DNA from: Bacteroidota bacterium
GTDB lineage: Bacteria > Bacteroidota > Bacteroidia > AKYH767-A > OLB10
DNA length: 64,000 nt
NCBI GenBank assembly: GCA_023251535.1
Contig: JAHEYP010000013.1
Coordinates: 20,836-84,835, forward strand
Direction: 5' to 3'
Positions 35,901-43,901 of this stretch are shown here, one piece after another. The notes under the pieces are model-generated. The model did no database searches. It saw only the letters and a program-made list of their open reading frames with translations, and had not been told where the DNA came from. Position numbers and translations under genes: made by a program. The first letter of the stretch is position 1. Each line of letters starts with the position of its first letter.

Positions 35901-36669
35901 AGAAATCTGCCGATACAAGGTTGTATCCGTATTTATCGAATAATTCAGATGTTACCACCTCAATTCCTCCGTTAAATTCTTTTGAAGGACCACGAGTTGT
36001 GATCGCGATTACCCCTCCCGTTGCATCACCATATTGTGCCGGAGTACCACCAACGATGGCAGTAACCTGCTCAATACCTGACTGAGGAAGTTTCTGAGAA
36101 CCACGGATACGGATACCATCTACATAGTAGTCAGTTCCGTCAGAACGTGATCCACGAACGTTAAGATCATCACCTTCGTCTTTTTGGAAAACTGAAGCAG
36201 CTTGAGCAGCCACCGACTTTACGTCGCGGGTTGGTGCAGCTTGGATGTCTTCACGGGTCAATGTAGCACCTTGCTGAACATTGTCCTTTTCAAATAAAGG
36301 AGCCTTGTAGCTAACTACTTCGACTGCTTTTTCAAATTCGAATACTTGCTTTGAAATCACAAGATCCTGAAACGTAGTCTTGTCGATAGACACAACTACA
36401 TCGTTAATTACCAGCTCTTTATAGCCGGTATACTTGATTTTCAAGGTATACTTACCTGCCGTTAACGGCTTGATAGTATATTCTCCATCGAAATCTGACT
36501 GGCCACCTGAAATTTGAGTTCCATTCATTTCTGCTATTACAGTAGCGAATGGGATCGGTTCCTTGGTTGCCTTGTCTAGGATTTTACCTCTGATGCCACC
36601 GGATTGAGCAAGCACTCCGACGCACGCAGCAAGTAAAAACGCAAGGGTTAAGTAGACGTTCCTTATCAT
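32980..36669 (-). CDS. TonB-dependent receptor with carboxypeptidase-regulatory-like domain
   Basis: Outer-membrane receptor of 1229 residues. Order: signal peptide 1-21 (ends GVLAQ), carboxypeptidase-regulatory-like beta-sandwich 25-110 (GKILDKATKEPIPFATVIAE, then GKYTLKIKYTGYKEL), plug domain about 130-235 with the conserved DYYVDGIRIRG and AQYGDATGGVIAITTRG, then a 22-strand type barrel ending in RLGVRFDF. The regulatory-like domain is typical of Bacteroidota SusC-like receptors, but no SusD partner follows. Instead it leads an operon with a large exported protein and a PorV/PorQ-family protein, so import of a nutrient is not the obvious role. A consensus-like promoter lies at 36724-36756. 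Confidence 0.88.
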   Translation of the reverse strand: MIRNVYLTLAFLLAACVGVLAQSGGIRGKILDKATKEPIPFATVIAEMNGTQISGGQSDFDGEYTIKPLTAGKYTLKIKYTGYKELVINDVVVSIDKTTFQDLVISKQVFEFEKAVEVVSYKAPLFEKDNVQQGATLTREDIQAAPTRDVKSVAAQAASVFQKDEGDDLNVRGSRSDGTDYYVDGIRIRGSQKLPQSGIEQVTAIVGGTPAQYGDATGGVIAITTRGPSKEFNGGIEVVTSELFDKYGYNLVSADFSGPLLKRKLENGGERAVLGFFLSGEYQSEKDADPSGIGMYKLKDDVYSAYSQTPIQLYQTSPTSFGSYNAGQFFTNDDFEKSKTKSNVKQTGYRFTAKFDYQPFEFTTFTLGGSYNNNDKRSFSLNRAAYNFEENPQIIDIDYRIFGRLTQRIASTYKSEKDNSSVFKNVYFSVQAEYSKNKQINQDPNHKDNYWNYGYVGKFDGHRAPKFTNFLDADSNNISQLTQYDFDYSYEAAGLNPLAEAYTNAAFGTIADAYHNNGLLLSSLNPVRSAGGIRNGDGANSVMAIWEGIGNLRNTYQNFDNDQFRVTLSGNADVKKHSLLVGFEFEQRVDRGFSLAPRSLWTLGRQYANFNLTDIDPTLGDTTYTIGTGGDTTLTTINFGSSYAATYDENGNVVNGFYENIRSQLGLANNAYVDFDALSPDQLNINMFNADELNANGLVSYYGFDYTGEKYTGNPTFKDYFTKKNGGNYTREIGAFRPTYMAGYIQDRFTIDNLSFNVGLRVDRFDANQKALKDKYLLLDSYTVDEYPVSIAGRPDNIGGDFVPYLASASDLSSVIGYRDGNVWYDKNGQIVSDPDVIASQSATGTIVPAVKPDAGSIASNTWNVDGVFEDYKPQISVMPRIAFAFNITDEAQFFAHYDVLTQRPSSNLRNDPSEYLSLKTNPDGTLNNAGLKPERTTDYEVGFKQRVSKTSALTISAFYRELKNMIQITKINFAYPNTYTTYDNIDFGTVKGLSLSYDLRRSGNVRMMASYTLQFADGTGSGANSNVELTDTDQPNIRFIIPLDYDTRHQLTASIDYRYDDGADYNGPMLFGKPIFANAGANLVFRANSGTPYTRQSRATREGAAIGWQDNGQRAVEGIINGARTPWQFRIDLKIDKDINVKFSDKKSGTFNVYLQIQNLLDTRNVVGVYRATGNPTDDGFLQSADGQQLSSAQVSQQAFTDQYLIKLLNPDNYSLPRRARLGVRFDF

Positions 36670-36723
36670 AGGGTTAATTTATTGTCAGCTGGGTGTTAAT
36701 GTTTAGTTAATCATGGTTGCGGG

Positions 36724-36756
36724 TAAAAGTAGAAACAAATGAAACAATTTCCCAAA
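36724..36756 (-). promoter_or_regulatory. promoter of the TonB receptor operon
   Basis: Minus strand: TTTG (36756-36753), 21-bp spacer, TACTTTTA (36731-36724). The -7 box has one mismatch (A for the final G). The leader would be about 50 nt. Confidence 0.6.
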
Positions 36757-36784
36757 TCGGGCCATTCATTTTTTATGGTTTTGG

Positions 36785-36814
36785 CCTCTGAGAGCCAGCC
36801 TTGGCTTTTAGAGG
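36785..36814. repeat. 10-bp hairpin with symmetric internal loop
   Basis: CCTCT and AGCCA pair with TGGCT and AGAGG, separated by an internal loop (GAG opposite TTT). There is no T run after it, so a terminator role is unlikely. It lies upstream of the receptor promoter. Confidence 0.5.
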
Positions 36815-36942
36815 GTCATTGTTTAAACGTTTATTTGATTCACTTTTCAGTCGAAGGATTTTGTTCTAACTCTTTGCTTTTCAACGCTCTTATTGGAATA
36901 AAATGGGTCGTTTTGGTCGATAATCGGCGGCTTCTTGTCACC

Positions 36943-36977
36943 CAAATTGTTAATAACCTTAATTTTTTAACAATTTG
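36943..36977. repeat. perfect 11-bp inverted repeat, 13-bp spacer
   Basis: CAAATTGTTAA (36943-36953) and TTAACAATTTG (36967-36977) flank an AT-rich spacer. It could be an operator for a dimeric regulator or an RNA hairpin. It lies mid-way between the two divergent genes. Confidence 0.6.
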
Positions 36978-36993
36978 CTTTAGCACCGTTTTT

Positions 36994-37015
36994 TTTCGGG
37001 TAGAGCATCCCGAAA
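36994..37015. repeat. 7-bp inverted repeat
   Basis: TTTCGGG and CCCGAAA around an 8-base spacer, preceded by a T run on the plus strand. The T run is on the wrong side for plus-strand termination, so its role is unknown. Confidence 0.4.
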
Positions 37016-37227
37016 CCGAGTTTTTGCTTACTGAATTGACAATAACATCGCCTGAAATGTTGTCTGATGTTGCATTTATTTGTTAAATGACTGTTATTCA
37101 ATGATTAATATTCTAAATGCTCGTTTTGGCATGATTTCTCATTTTTGAAATCCTTCGTTTTTTCTAACCCCTCCGATTTAATTCGTTTATTAGTCGTGTT
37201 GCAATAGCTTTAACGACTTCCATTTTT

Positions 37228-37235
37228 TACATTTG
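37228..37235 (+). promoter_or_regulatory. -7 promoter element for smc
   Basis: TACATTTG matches TAnnTTTG exactly, 131 bases before the smc ATG. The nearest upstream TTG has a 26-bp spacer, longer than usual. Confidence 0.45.
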
Positions 37236-37366
37236 CAATCGGTTTCCCGAACCGGAAGCTCTATCTGTTTTCAGGTAAGGTTCATCCGGCTAAATAATCC
37301 AGTAATATCCTATATAAAGTTTAACGTTGCTTGTTGCGACGGACTTTGCTTAATTGCATTAATTGA

Positions 37367-40300
37367 ATGAGACTAAAATCACTTGAGATTAAAGGCTTCA
37401 AAAGTTTTGGAGATAAAGTTTTGATTCACTTCGACGAAGGCGTTACCGCTATCGTTGGACCTAACGGTTCAGGTAAATCGAATGTGGTCGACGCTATGCG
37501 TTGGGTTCTTGGTGAACAAAAAACCAGAATGCTCCGTTCCGAAAAAATGGAGAACATCATTTTCAATGGAACTAAAACAAGAAAAGCGGCTAACCTTGCT
37601 GAGGTAAGCTTAACTTTTGAAAATAATAAAGGAATTCTTCCTACCGAGTATTCTTCTGTTAGTATCACTCGTCGTTTATACCGCTCAGGCGAAAGTGAAT
37701 ATCAATTGAATGGTGTTACTTGTCGTTTAAAGGATATTAATGATTTGTTTCTCGATACTGGTATCGGTCCCGATTCTTATGCTATCATCGAGTTGAATAT
37801 GGTGGATGATATTCTGAAGGATAGAAATAACACCATTAAAACTTTGCTCGAAGAAGCTGCGGGAATTTCGAAATATAAAATCAGAAAGAAACAAACTTTT
37901 CAGAAACTCGAAGAAACGGACGCCGATTTAAATCGTGTTAATGATTTACTTTTTGAAATCGAGAAGAGCTTAAAACAACTTGAATCACAAGCGAAAAAAA
38001 CAGATCGTTATTATCGTTTGCGCGAAGAATACAAAACGTTAAGCACTCAACTTGCGCTGTATTCTATTCGTCATCATCGTTCTTCCTTAACGTCATTACA
38101 ACAACGCGAACAAGAACAATTTGCTTCTAAAACGGAGTTGCAGTCGAAACTTGAAGAACTTGAATTAAGTCTCCAAACTATAAAGCAAAGCAGCACTGAA
38201 AAGGAACTGCAATTGCAAACAGTTCAGAAATCTTTGAACGATAAAATTCTTGAAATTACTCGTTTCGAAAATGAAGAGAAAAACAAGAATGAGCGTTTCA
38301 ATTTTTTAATTGAAAAACAAAAACAACTCGAACAGCAAACTGAACAAGACGAAAAAACTTTAGTTGATGTTACTGAAAATATAAGTCAGTTAAACGAAGA
38401 AAAAATTCGTGAAGAAGAACATCTCAAGAAATTAGAAGAGGATGTCGCTAACTTCCGCAAAGAAGCTGAAGAGAGTAAAAAAGCTTATGAAGAGTCGCTG
38501 GTTGCTATCAAAGATCTTAACCAAAAGATCTATCAACAGCGTTCGATGATCAATGAGTTTGAAACGAAGCAGGCCGTTCGCCAAACGCGTTTCAATTCTG
38601 TACAAGAGGAATTAAAACGTTTACAGTTAAATCAAGAAGAGAATAGCAATAAGCTTTCAGGACTTGAAGAACAACTAACTGCTCTCTTACCTCAAAAAGA
38701 TCATGCCGACGAAGATCTTAAAAAACTAAAACAACTTCGTCTTGAATTAGAAGAACAATCTCGTGTTTCGGATAGCCGTATCCGTGAGACTAATCAAGTT
38801 GTGCAGGCTGAATCTAGAAAATTAGATGCGAAGCATAACGAGTATCAATTAACCAAGAATTTGCTTGAGCAAATGGAAGGTTATCCCGAGTCGATTCGTT
38901 ATCTGAAAAAGAACGACGATCGATTTAAACAGGCTCCGTTACTTTCTGAAATCATTGTTTGTAATGATGAATATAAAGTGGCCATCGAGAATTACCTCGA
39001 ACCTTACTTAAATCATTTTGTTGTTGAAACTAATGAGCAAGCTTGGGCTGCACTTCAAGTGCTGAACGAATCTTCTAAGGGTCGCGCACATTTCTTTATT
39101 CTCGAAAATCTTAAATCATTCAGCCCTGTAAATACAGGAGCAATTAATGGTTGTACCTCTGCATTGTCAGCTATTGAAGGCGACTCGAAATATGATGCGT
39201 TATTCAAAATGCTTTTGTCGCATGTTTATATTTTAGATGACAATAACAGCTTTGAAAATTTCCGCATCAACGATCAGCAATCGTTAGTTGTTCTTTCGAA
39301 AAACGGAAATTTCCTTCGTCAGAAGTATGCGATTGGCGGCGGATCAATTGGCAAGTTCGATGGTAAACGTACAGGTAAATTTAGAAATCTTGAAAAGCTT
39401 GCCGAAGAGATTAAAGAGCAAGAACATACTATTGAAGGATTAAAAGCTACGTTGGCAGAAGCTGAAAAGGAATTACAAGAAATAAAGAAAAGTATTTCTG
39501 AAACGCAGTCGTTGATTTCACGTCAGGAGACGGAGTTTATGAAGTTCAGCGGACAAGTAAATTCCTTACAGAGTAACCGCGACTTCATGCGCAACACGCT
39601 TGAACAAGCGAAAAACAACACTGCTCGTTTAGAAGAAGAACTCGGATCTATTCAACGTTTAATTGAAGAAGAAAAAGCGAATCCGGATTTATCACCTGAA
39701 ATTCTAAACCAGCGATTAGAGAATTTAATTCAGCAGTTGAATGTTCAACAAGAGCATTCGGTTCAATTGCAAAAAGAATCGGGAGAAAAATCGCAATCTT
39801 TCAACCAACAGAATATCTTATTGCTTCAACAGCAAAACAGAATTCAGAATATTGTTCGCGACTTAGGCTACAGAAATAACCAAACTGCTACGCTACAGAA
39901 GAACAAAGAGAATTATGCTATTGAACTCACTTCAGTAAAAGAACAAACTGAACTGTTAATGTCGGGCATGGCTTCTTCGAGCGATGAGTTGAAGAAGTTA
40001 ATCGAGGAAAGAATTGATTTAGAAAATCAATTTAAAGTTTCTGAGAAAGAATATAACACAGCTAAAATCAGCATTGACGCTGAAGAGAAAAAGCTGGGAG
40101 AATTCAGAAGAAATAAAGAGCAAACTGATGCTTCATTGCAATCTGTGCATGATGAGTTAAATGAATTGAAACTTCAAATGAACTCATTGAAGGAACGTTT
40201 AAGCATCGAATTCAGCATCGACATTAACGATCTTGCCGAGCAGGAACCTGATCCTGAATTTAATGAAGAAGAAATGCGTCCAAAGGCCGAACAATTGCGT

Positions 40301-40924
40301 AAACGCGTGACTGAATTCGGACCGATAAATCCGATGGCATTAGAACAATACAAGGAGATTAAAGAGCGCTACGATTTCATCGTTAAAGAAAAAACCGATT
40401 TGCAGAATGCGAAAGATGCGTTGTTACAAGCGATCAGCGAAATCGATAGCACTGCTCAAACAGTTTTCATGGAAGCATTCACTCAAGTAAGGACTAACTT
40501 TATCAGAGTATTCCGTTCGTTGTTTACCGATGATGATAACTGCGACTTAGTAATTTCAGATGCAGCTAATCCACTTGAATCGGATATTAATATCATTGCT
40601 CAGCCGAAAGGAAAAAAACCACTGAGTATTCATCAGTTGTCGGGAGGAGAAAAAACACTTACCGCTACTGCCCTACTCTTTGGAATTTACTTACTAAAGC
40701 CTGCGCCATTCTGTATCTTCGATGAGGTTGATGCTCCGTTAGATGATAATAATATCGATAAGTTCAACAACATCATTAAGAAGTTCAGCAGCGAATCACA
40801 GTTCATCATCATTACACATAATAAGAAAACGATGGCTGCTACCGATATCATGTATGGTATCACGATGGCAGAACCAGGAGTTACTAGTGTAGTTCCGGTT
40901 GATATGAGAACATTTGCCGACTAA
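37367..40924 (+). CDS. smc: chromosome segregation protein SMC
   Basis: Condensin ATPase of 1185 residues, the normal bacterial SMC length. Walker A GPNGSGKS is at 31-38, and the two long coiled coils flank a hinge at about 500-640 (EGYPESIRYLKKND, AIENYLEPYLNHFVVE). The C-terminal head has the ABC signature LSGGE at 1091-1095 and Walker B FCIFDEVDAPLDD soon after. It loads on DNA with ScpA and ScpB to compact and separate chromosomes; those partners are not in this window. A RecN or Rad50 assignment is ruled out by the hinge and length. It stands alone and ends in a bidirectional terminator. Confidence 0.97.
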   Translation: MRLKSLEIKGFKSFGDKVLIHFDEGVTAIVGPNGSGKSNVVDAMRWVLGEQKTRMLRSEKMENIIFNGTKTRKAANLAEVSLTFENNKGILPTEYSSVSITRRLYRSGESEYQLNGVTCRLKDINDLFLDTGIGPDSYAIIELNMVDDILKDRNNTIKTLLEEAAGISKYKIRKKQTFQKLEETDADLNRVNDLLFEIEKSLKQLESQAKKTDRYYRLREEYKTLSTQLALYSIRHHRSSLTSLQQREQEQFASKTELQSKLEELELSLQTIKQSSTEKELQLQTVQKSLNDKILEITRFENEEKNKNERFNFLIEKQKQLEQQTEQDEKTLVDVTENISQLNEEKIREEEHLKKLEEDVANFRKEAEESKKAYEESLVAIKDLNQKIYQQRSMINEFETKQAVRQTRFNSVQEELKRLQLNQEENSNKLSGLEEQLTALLPQKDHADEDLKKLKQLRLELEEQSRVSDSRIRETNQVVQAESRKLDAKHNEYQLTKNLLEQMEGYPESIRYLKKNDDRFKQAPLLSEIIVCNDEYKVAIENYLEPYLNHFVVETNEQAWAALQVLNESSKGRAHFFILENLKSFSPVNTGAINGCTSALSAIEGDSKYDALFKMLLSHVYILDDNNSFENFRINDQQSLVVLSKNGNFLRQKYAIGGGSIGKFDGKRTGKFRNLEKLAEEIKEQEHTIEGLKATLAEAEKELQEIKKSISETQSLISRQETEFMKFSGQVNSLQSNRDFMRNTLEQAKNNTARLEEELGSIQRLIEEEKANPDLSPEILNQRLENLIQQLNVQQEHSVQLQKESGEKSQSFNQQNILLLQQQNRIQNIVRDLGYRNNQTATLQKNKENYAIELTSVKEQTELLMSGMASSSDELKKLIEERIDLENQFKVSEKEYNTAKISIDAEEKKLGEFRRNKEQTDASLQSVHDELNELKLQMNSLKERLSIEFSIDINDLAEQEPDPEFNEEEMRPKAEQLRKRVTEFGPINPMALEQYKEIKERYDFIVKEKTDLQNAKDALLQAISEIDSTAQTVFMEAFTQVRTNFIRVFRSLFTDDDNCDLVISDAANPLESDINIIAQPKGKKPLSIHQLSGGEKTLTATALLFGIYLLKPAPFCIFDEVDAPLDDNNIDKFNNIIKKFSSESQFIIITHNKKTMAATDIMYGITMAEPGVTSVVPVDMRTFAD

Positions 40925-40946
40925 GAATTAAAATTGATATAAAATA

Positions 40947-40980
40947 AAAAATCCCGGACTCATTAAGTACCGGGATTTTT
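40947..40980. terminator. bidirectional terminator between smc and the basic exported protein gene
   Basis: Arms AAAAATCCCGG (40947-40957) and CCGGGATTTTT (40970-40980), with T runs on both strands. It lies between two convergent genes and serves both. Confidence 0.88.
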
Positions 40981-40982
40981 TA

Positions 40983-41291
40983 TTAATTCGCTGTAGGTCG
41001 TTTACGAGGAAAAAGTTTTTTAATAAATCCCGGACGACGATCGTATGAATCGATATGCTGATAGCGCTTATCATTACGCTTCATTCTCTTTTTTACATTC
41101 TTAGTTTGAATTTTTCGGTGACGTTTCTTTCCTTCCTCTTCCGCTTTTTTGGCTTTTTTCTTTTGCTGCTCTTTCTTCTTTTCTGCTCGCTTTTCCTGTT
41201 TAGATTTTCCGCCCGACTGAGCAAGCGAACTACTTTCAGGAACAGCTATTAATAATAGCAAAGGCAATAACAACCATCTCCAATTTTTCAT
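40983..41291 (-). CDS. small, very basic exported protein of unknown function
   Basis: A 102-residue protein. Residues 1-25 form a signal peptide (WRWLLLPLLLLIAVP, cleavage near SLAQ). The mature part is dominated by Lys, Arg, Glu and Gln (KSKQEKRAEKKKEQQKKK...), likely a charged helix, with a short less biased C-terminal piece DSYDRRPGFIKKLFPRKR. No domain is recognised. Charge suggests contact with an acidic partner such as lipopolysaccharide or nucleic acid (inference). Short Lys-rich exported proteins of this kind occur widely in Bacteroidota without a known role. It is separated from the next gene upstream by a terminator. Confidence 0.6.
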   Translation of the reverse strand: MKNWRWLLLPLLLLIAVPESSSLAQSGGKSKQEKRAEKKKEQQKKKAKKAEEEGKKRHRKIQTKNVKKRMKRNDKRYQHIDSYDRRPGFIKKLFPRKRPTAN

Positions 41292-41320
41292 TCTTGTTTG
41301 ATTATAATCCGGTTAAAAAT

Positions 41321-41351
41321 AAAAAAAGCCCCGAGAATATCGAGGCTTTTT
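41321..41351 (-). terminator. terminator of the 41367-41765 gene
   Basis: GCC-C-CGA pairs with TCG-A-GGC with one internal mismatch, flanked by an A run on the left and a T run on the right. It lies just after the stop of the minus-strand gene. Confidence 0.75.
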
Positions 41352-41366
41352 ATTTATGTGTTTAAA

Positions 41367-41765
41367 TTATTTACCAATAACTCCCGGAATTTTATGCTTA
41401 ACAAATACTTCTCTGTCGAGGTAATTTGTTTTCACAGCTACAATGAACACAGGCACTTCACTAGTACGATGAACGGTAAAACAACCATTTTCGTATTTTA
41501 CGCCCTTATAAAATTCATTTTCGCTAATTAATTGAGGAGTTACAGTAATGTCAGCTGATGACGGAACTGTTCTTAACATTGAACCATCGGCGGCTACCGG
41601 GTAAAACATTAAATCACTTCCCTTCGATACAAATTCAAATTTCACTTGATTATCGGTGCCGATAATATTACCTCCATGACGAGCGGAAACAGTTCCGGCA
41701 TCTTGAGCGAATACTGAAATCATTGAAGAAAGTACGAAGCAAACTAATAAAGTTATCTTTTTCAT
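41367..41765 (-). CDS. small exported protein of unknown function
   Basis: A 132-residue protein with a clear signal peptide at 1-20 (TLLVCFVLSSMISVFAQ). The mature part is beta-rich, with VKFEFVSKGSDLMFYPV, a central SADITVTPQ segment and a C-terminal VPVFIVAVKTNYLDREV; no cysteines, no lipobox and no recognised domain. A small periplasmic beta-sandwich is plausible. It has its own complete promoter (41792-41824) and a terminator, so it is a single-gene unit, divergent from the Rieske-like lipoprotein gene. Function unknown. Confidence 0.7.
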   Translation of the reverse strand: MKKITLLVCFVLSSMISVFAQDAGTVSARHGGNIIGTDNQVKFEFVSKGSDLMFYPVAADGSMLRTVPSSADITVTPQLISENEFYKGVKYENGCFTVHRTSEVPVFIVAVKTNYLDREVFVKHKIPGVIGK

Positions 41766-41791
41766 GCGGTAGATTTTTCTGATTGTAACTT

Positions 41792-41824
41792 CAAATATAA
41801 GTAAATGAATATGAAATATGCAAA
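41792..41824 (-). promoter_or_regulatory. complete promoter for the 41367-41765 gene
   Basis: Minus strand: TTTG (41824-41821), 21-bp spacer, TATATTTG (41799-41792), both boxes exact. It lies 8 bp from the divergent -7 box of the lipoprotein gene, so the two promoters may compete. Confidence 0.75.
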
Positions 41825-41832
41825 CAGAATTT

Positions 41833-41840
41833 TATCTTTG
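41833..41840 (+). promoter_or_regulatory. -7 element directly before the Rieske-like lipoprotein gene
   Basis: TATCTTTG matches the consensus and ends 5 bases before the ATG at 41846. Transcription would start at or near the ATG, giving a leaderless mRNA. No clear -33 box. Confidence 0.55.
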
Positions 41841-41845
41841 TTTAA

Positions 41846-42265
41846 ATGAAAACGAAATTTTACCTTATTTTATTGGTTTTTAGCATGTTGTATGCATGTA
41901 AAAAGAATGATGACGCTATCCCCAATGTAGCTGTAAATGAATACATTGACTTAAACCTACCTTCTTATTTCCCTTTAAACGCGGTAAATGGATGGGTTTA
42001 TTACAATGCCGGGGTAAAAGGGCTCATTATTTTCAGAAAATCGACAACTGAGTTCGTTGCCATCGAAAGAACCTGTTCATTTGACCCAAGTACTTCGGGT
42101 GCTGTGGTTGAAGTAGAAAGTAACAATATTATTGCGGTTGACTCAATTTGCGGAAGCAGATTCAGCTTGTATGATGGATCAATTGTTAATGGTCCGGCAA
42201 CTCGTTCACTGCAGCAATACAAAGCAGATTATTTAGTGAATAACAGGCTGCATATTTATAATTAA
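41846..42265 (+). CDS. lipoprotein with a degenerate Rieske-like fold
   Basis: A 139-residue lipoprotein. The lipobox is LYAC with C18 as the lipidated residue, followed by KKNDD. The rest resembles the Rieske ferredoxin family: NGWVYYNAGVKGLIIFR, then RTCSFDP where Rieske box I would be (C-T-H), and DSICGSRFSLYDGSIVNGPATRSL where box II (C-P-C-H-G-S-x-F) would be. The iron-sulfur ligand histidines are absent (H to F in box I, H to C in box II), so it probably does not carry a standard 2Fe-2S cluster. It may be a structural or redox-inactive relative. It is a single gene with a leaderless-type promoter. Confidence 0.6.
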   Translation: MKTKFYLILLVFSMLYACKKNDDAIPNVAVNEYIDLNLPSYFPLNAVNGWVYYNAGVKGLIIFRKSTTEFVAIERTCSFDPSTSGAVVEVESNNIIAVDSICGSRFSLYDGSIVNGPATRSLQQYKADYLVNNRLHIYN

Positions 42266-42458
42266 TATAAAAGCATTAGGCGGGAAAGCATTTTCTCGCT
42301 ATCCCCTTCTGAGCAAAGACGGTTCCTTTTCATTTTTACAGGAAACTTTACTTAAAATAGTATCAACCTTTTTTTCTTGCATCCTGAATCCTGCATCTCT
42401 TCACTTCCAAAGTCGAGTATCTTTATTCCTTGCAATAATTATACTTCTTAATAAACAA

Positions 42459-42490
42459 AAAACCCTGCAGCTAAAGAGCCACAGGGTTTT
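42459..42490 (-). terminator. terminator of ahcY
   Basis: Arms AAAACCCTG (42459-42467) and CAGGGTTTT (42482-42490). On the minus strand the hairpin ends with a T run (GGGTTTTTTG). It lies 17 bases after the ahcY stop. Confidence 0.8.
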
Positions 42491-42507
42491 CTATTTTTAA
42501 ATACTTC

Positions 42508-43827
42508 TTAGTAACGGTACATGTCGCTTTTGAAAGGACCACTAACTTTTACACCGATATATTTTGCTTGTTCTTCAGTAAGCGTATCGATTTCAACACC
42601 AACTTTAGCAAGGTGTAAACGAGCTACTTTCTCATCTAAATGCTTAGGTAAAGTGTAAACTTTGTTCTCGTAGTTTTTATGGTTCGCCCATAATTCTAAT
42701 TGAGCTAAAGTTTGGTTTGTGAATGAATTCGACATTACGAATGATGGGTGACCCATTGCACATCCTAAGTTTACTAAACGACCTTCTGCAAGGATAATTA
42801 CATCCTTTCCGTCGATAGTATACTTATCTACTTGCGGTTTAATAGTGTCTTTAGTATTTCCATAAGCTCCATTTAACCAAGCCATGTCGATTTCATTATC
42901 GAAGTGTCCGATGTTACATACTACTGCATTATGCTTCATGCTACGGAAGTGTTGTTCTCCGATGATATTGAAGTTACCCGTTGCAGTTACAACGATATCA
43001 GCTTCTTTCACAGCATCAGCCATTTTCTTCACTTCATATCCTTCCATTGCAGCTTGTAAAGCACAAATTGGATCGATTTCAGTTACGATTACACGAACTT
43101 TAGAGTCACGTAATGAATCTGCTGAACCTTTACCTACGTCACCAAATCCAGCAACTACTGCAACCTTACCAGCCATCATTAAATCTGTTGCACGACGGAT
43201 CGCATCAACTAATGATTCACGGCAACCATATTTGTTATCAAATTTCGACTTAGTTACAGAGTCGTTAATATTGATTGCAGGAATAGGTAAAGTACCGTTT
43301 TGCATACGCTCATGTAAACGGTGAACACCTGTTGTTGTTTCTTCTGATAATCCACGGATTCCAGCTACTAACTCAGGGTATTTATCAAAAACCATGTTAG
43401 TTAAATCACCACCGTCATCAAGGATCATATTTAAAGGCTGACGGCCTTCTCCAAACCATAAAGTTTGTTCGATACACCAGTCAAATTCTTCTGCATTCAT
43501 GCCTTTCCAAGCATAAACAGAGATTCCTGCAGCAGCGATTGCAGCAGCAGCGTGATCTTGAGTAGAAAAGATATTACAAGACGACCAAGTAACTTCTGCT
43601 CCTAACTCAACCAAAGTTTCGATCAAAACAGCAGTTTGAATAGTCATGTGAAGACAACCTGCGATACGAGCTCCTTTTAACGGCTTCTGAGCACCAAACT
43701 CTGCTCTTAACGCCATTAATCCTGGCATTTCATCTTCTGCAAGTTTGATCTCTTTTCGGCCCCACTCTGCCAATCCGATGTCTTTTACTTTATACTTAAC
43801 GTACTGTTCTGTTTGAGTCTGATTCAT
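42508..43827 (-). CDS. ahcY: adenosylhomocysteinase (S-adenosylhomocysteine hydrolase)
   Basis: NAD-dependent enzyme of 439 residues that splits S-adenosylhomocysteine into adenosine and homocysteine, removing the product inhibitor of methyltransferases. The NAD-binding Rossmann motif [10 protein letters not shown] lies around residue 223-232, and the segment [15 protein letters not shown] carries catalytic and NAD-site residues. The N-terminal [12 protein letters not shown] and C-terminal ending KSDMYRY match the family. Length is typical of the short (bacterial) form. The homocysteine product feeds cystathionine beta-synthase, encoded at 47673-49034. It is a single gene with its own terminator, divergent from the phosphopantetheinyl transferase gene. 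Confidence 0.97.
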   Translation of the reverse strand: MNQTQTEQYVKYKVKDIGLAEWGRKEIKLAEDEMPGLMALRAEFGAQKPLKGARIAGCLHMTIQTAVLIETLVELGAEVTWSSCNIFSTQDHAAAAIAAAGISVYAWKGMNAEEFDWCIEQTLWFGEGRQPLNMILDDGGDLTNMVFDKYPELVAGIRGLSEETTTGVHRLHERMQNGTLPIPAININDSVTKSKFDNKYGCRESLVDAIRRATDLMMAGKVAVVAGFGDVGKGSADSLRDSKVRVIVTEIDPICALQAAMEGYEVKKMADAVKEADIVVTATGNFNIIGEQHFRSMKHNAVVCNIGHFDNEIDMAWLNGAYGNTKDTIKPQVDKYTIDGKDVIILAEGRLVNLGCAMGHPSFVMSNSFTNQTLAQLELWANHKNYENKVYTLPKHLDEKVARLHLAKVGVEIDTLTEEQAKYIGVKVSGPFKSDMYRY

Positions 43828-43877
43828 TTTGTTAAATTTTGTGCGAATTTAAATAATACTTATAACTAATACAATGT

Positions 43878-43885
43878 TATTTTTG
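43878..43885 (+). promoter_or_regulatory. -7 promoter element for the phosphopantetheinyl transferase gene
   Basis: TATTTTTG matches TAnnTTTG exactly, 16 bases before the ATG at 43902. No convincing -33 box at 19-21 bp. Confidence 0.5.
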
Positions 43886-43901
43886 CCAATCTTAGCCGAC
43901 T

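Larger units (their letters stand above)
36670..37366. other. 697-bp non-coding region between the TonB operon and smc
   Basis: Divergent control region. It holds the receptor promoter (36724-36756), an smc promoter element (37228-37235) and three inverted repeats (36785-36814, 36943-36977, 36994-37015). A plus-strand open frame at 36739-37086 (115 codons) has Phe/Leu-rich low-complexity translation, overlaps the receptor promoter and all three repeats, and is probably not a gene. No known RNA family was recognised. Confidence 0.6.

Noticed and set aside
36739..37086. 115-codon plus-strand open frame between the TonB operon and smc
   Set aside because: The translation is Phe/Leu-rich with no domain, it overlaps the receptor promoter and three inverted repeats, and it has no promoter box of its own.
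43828..43901. Search for an S-adenosylhomocysteine riboswitch or clear promoter upstream of ahcY
   Set aside because: The gap is only 74 bp, has no paired elements of that riboswitch and no exact TAnnTTTG on the minus strand.
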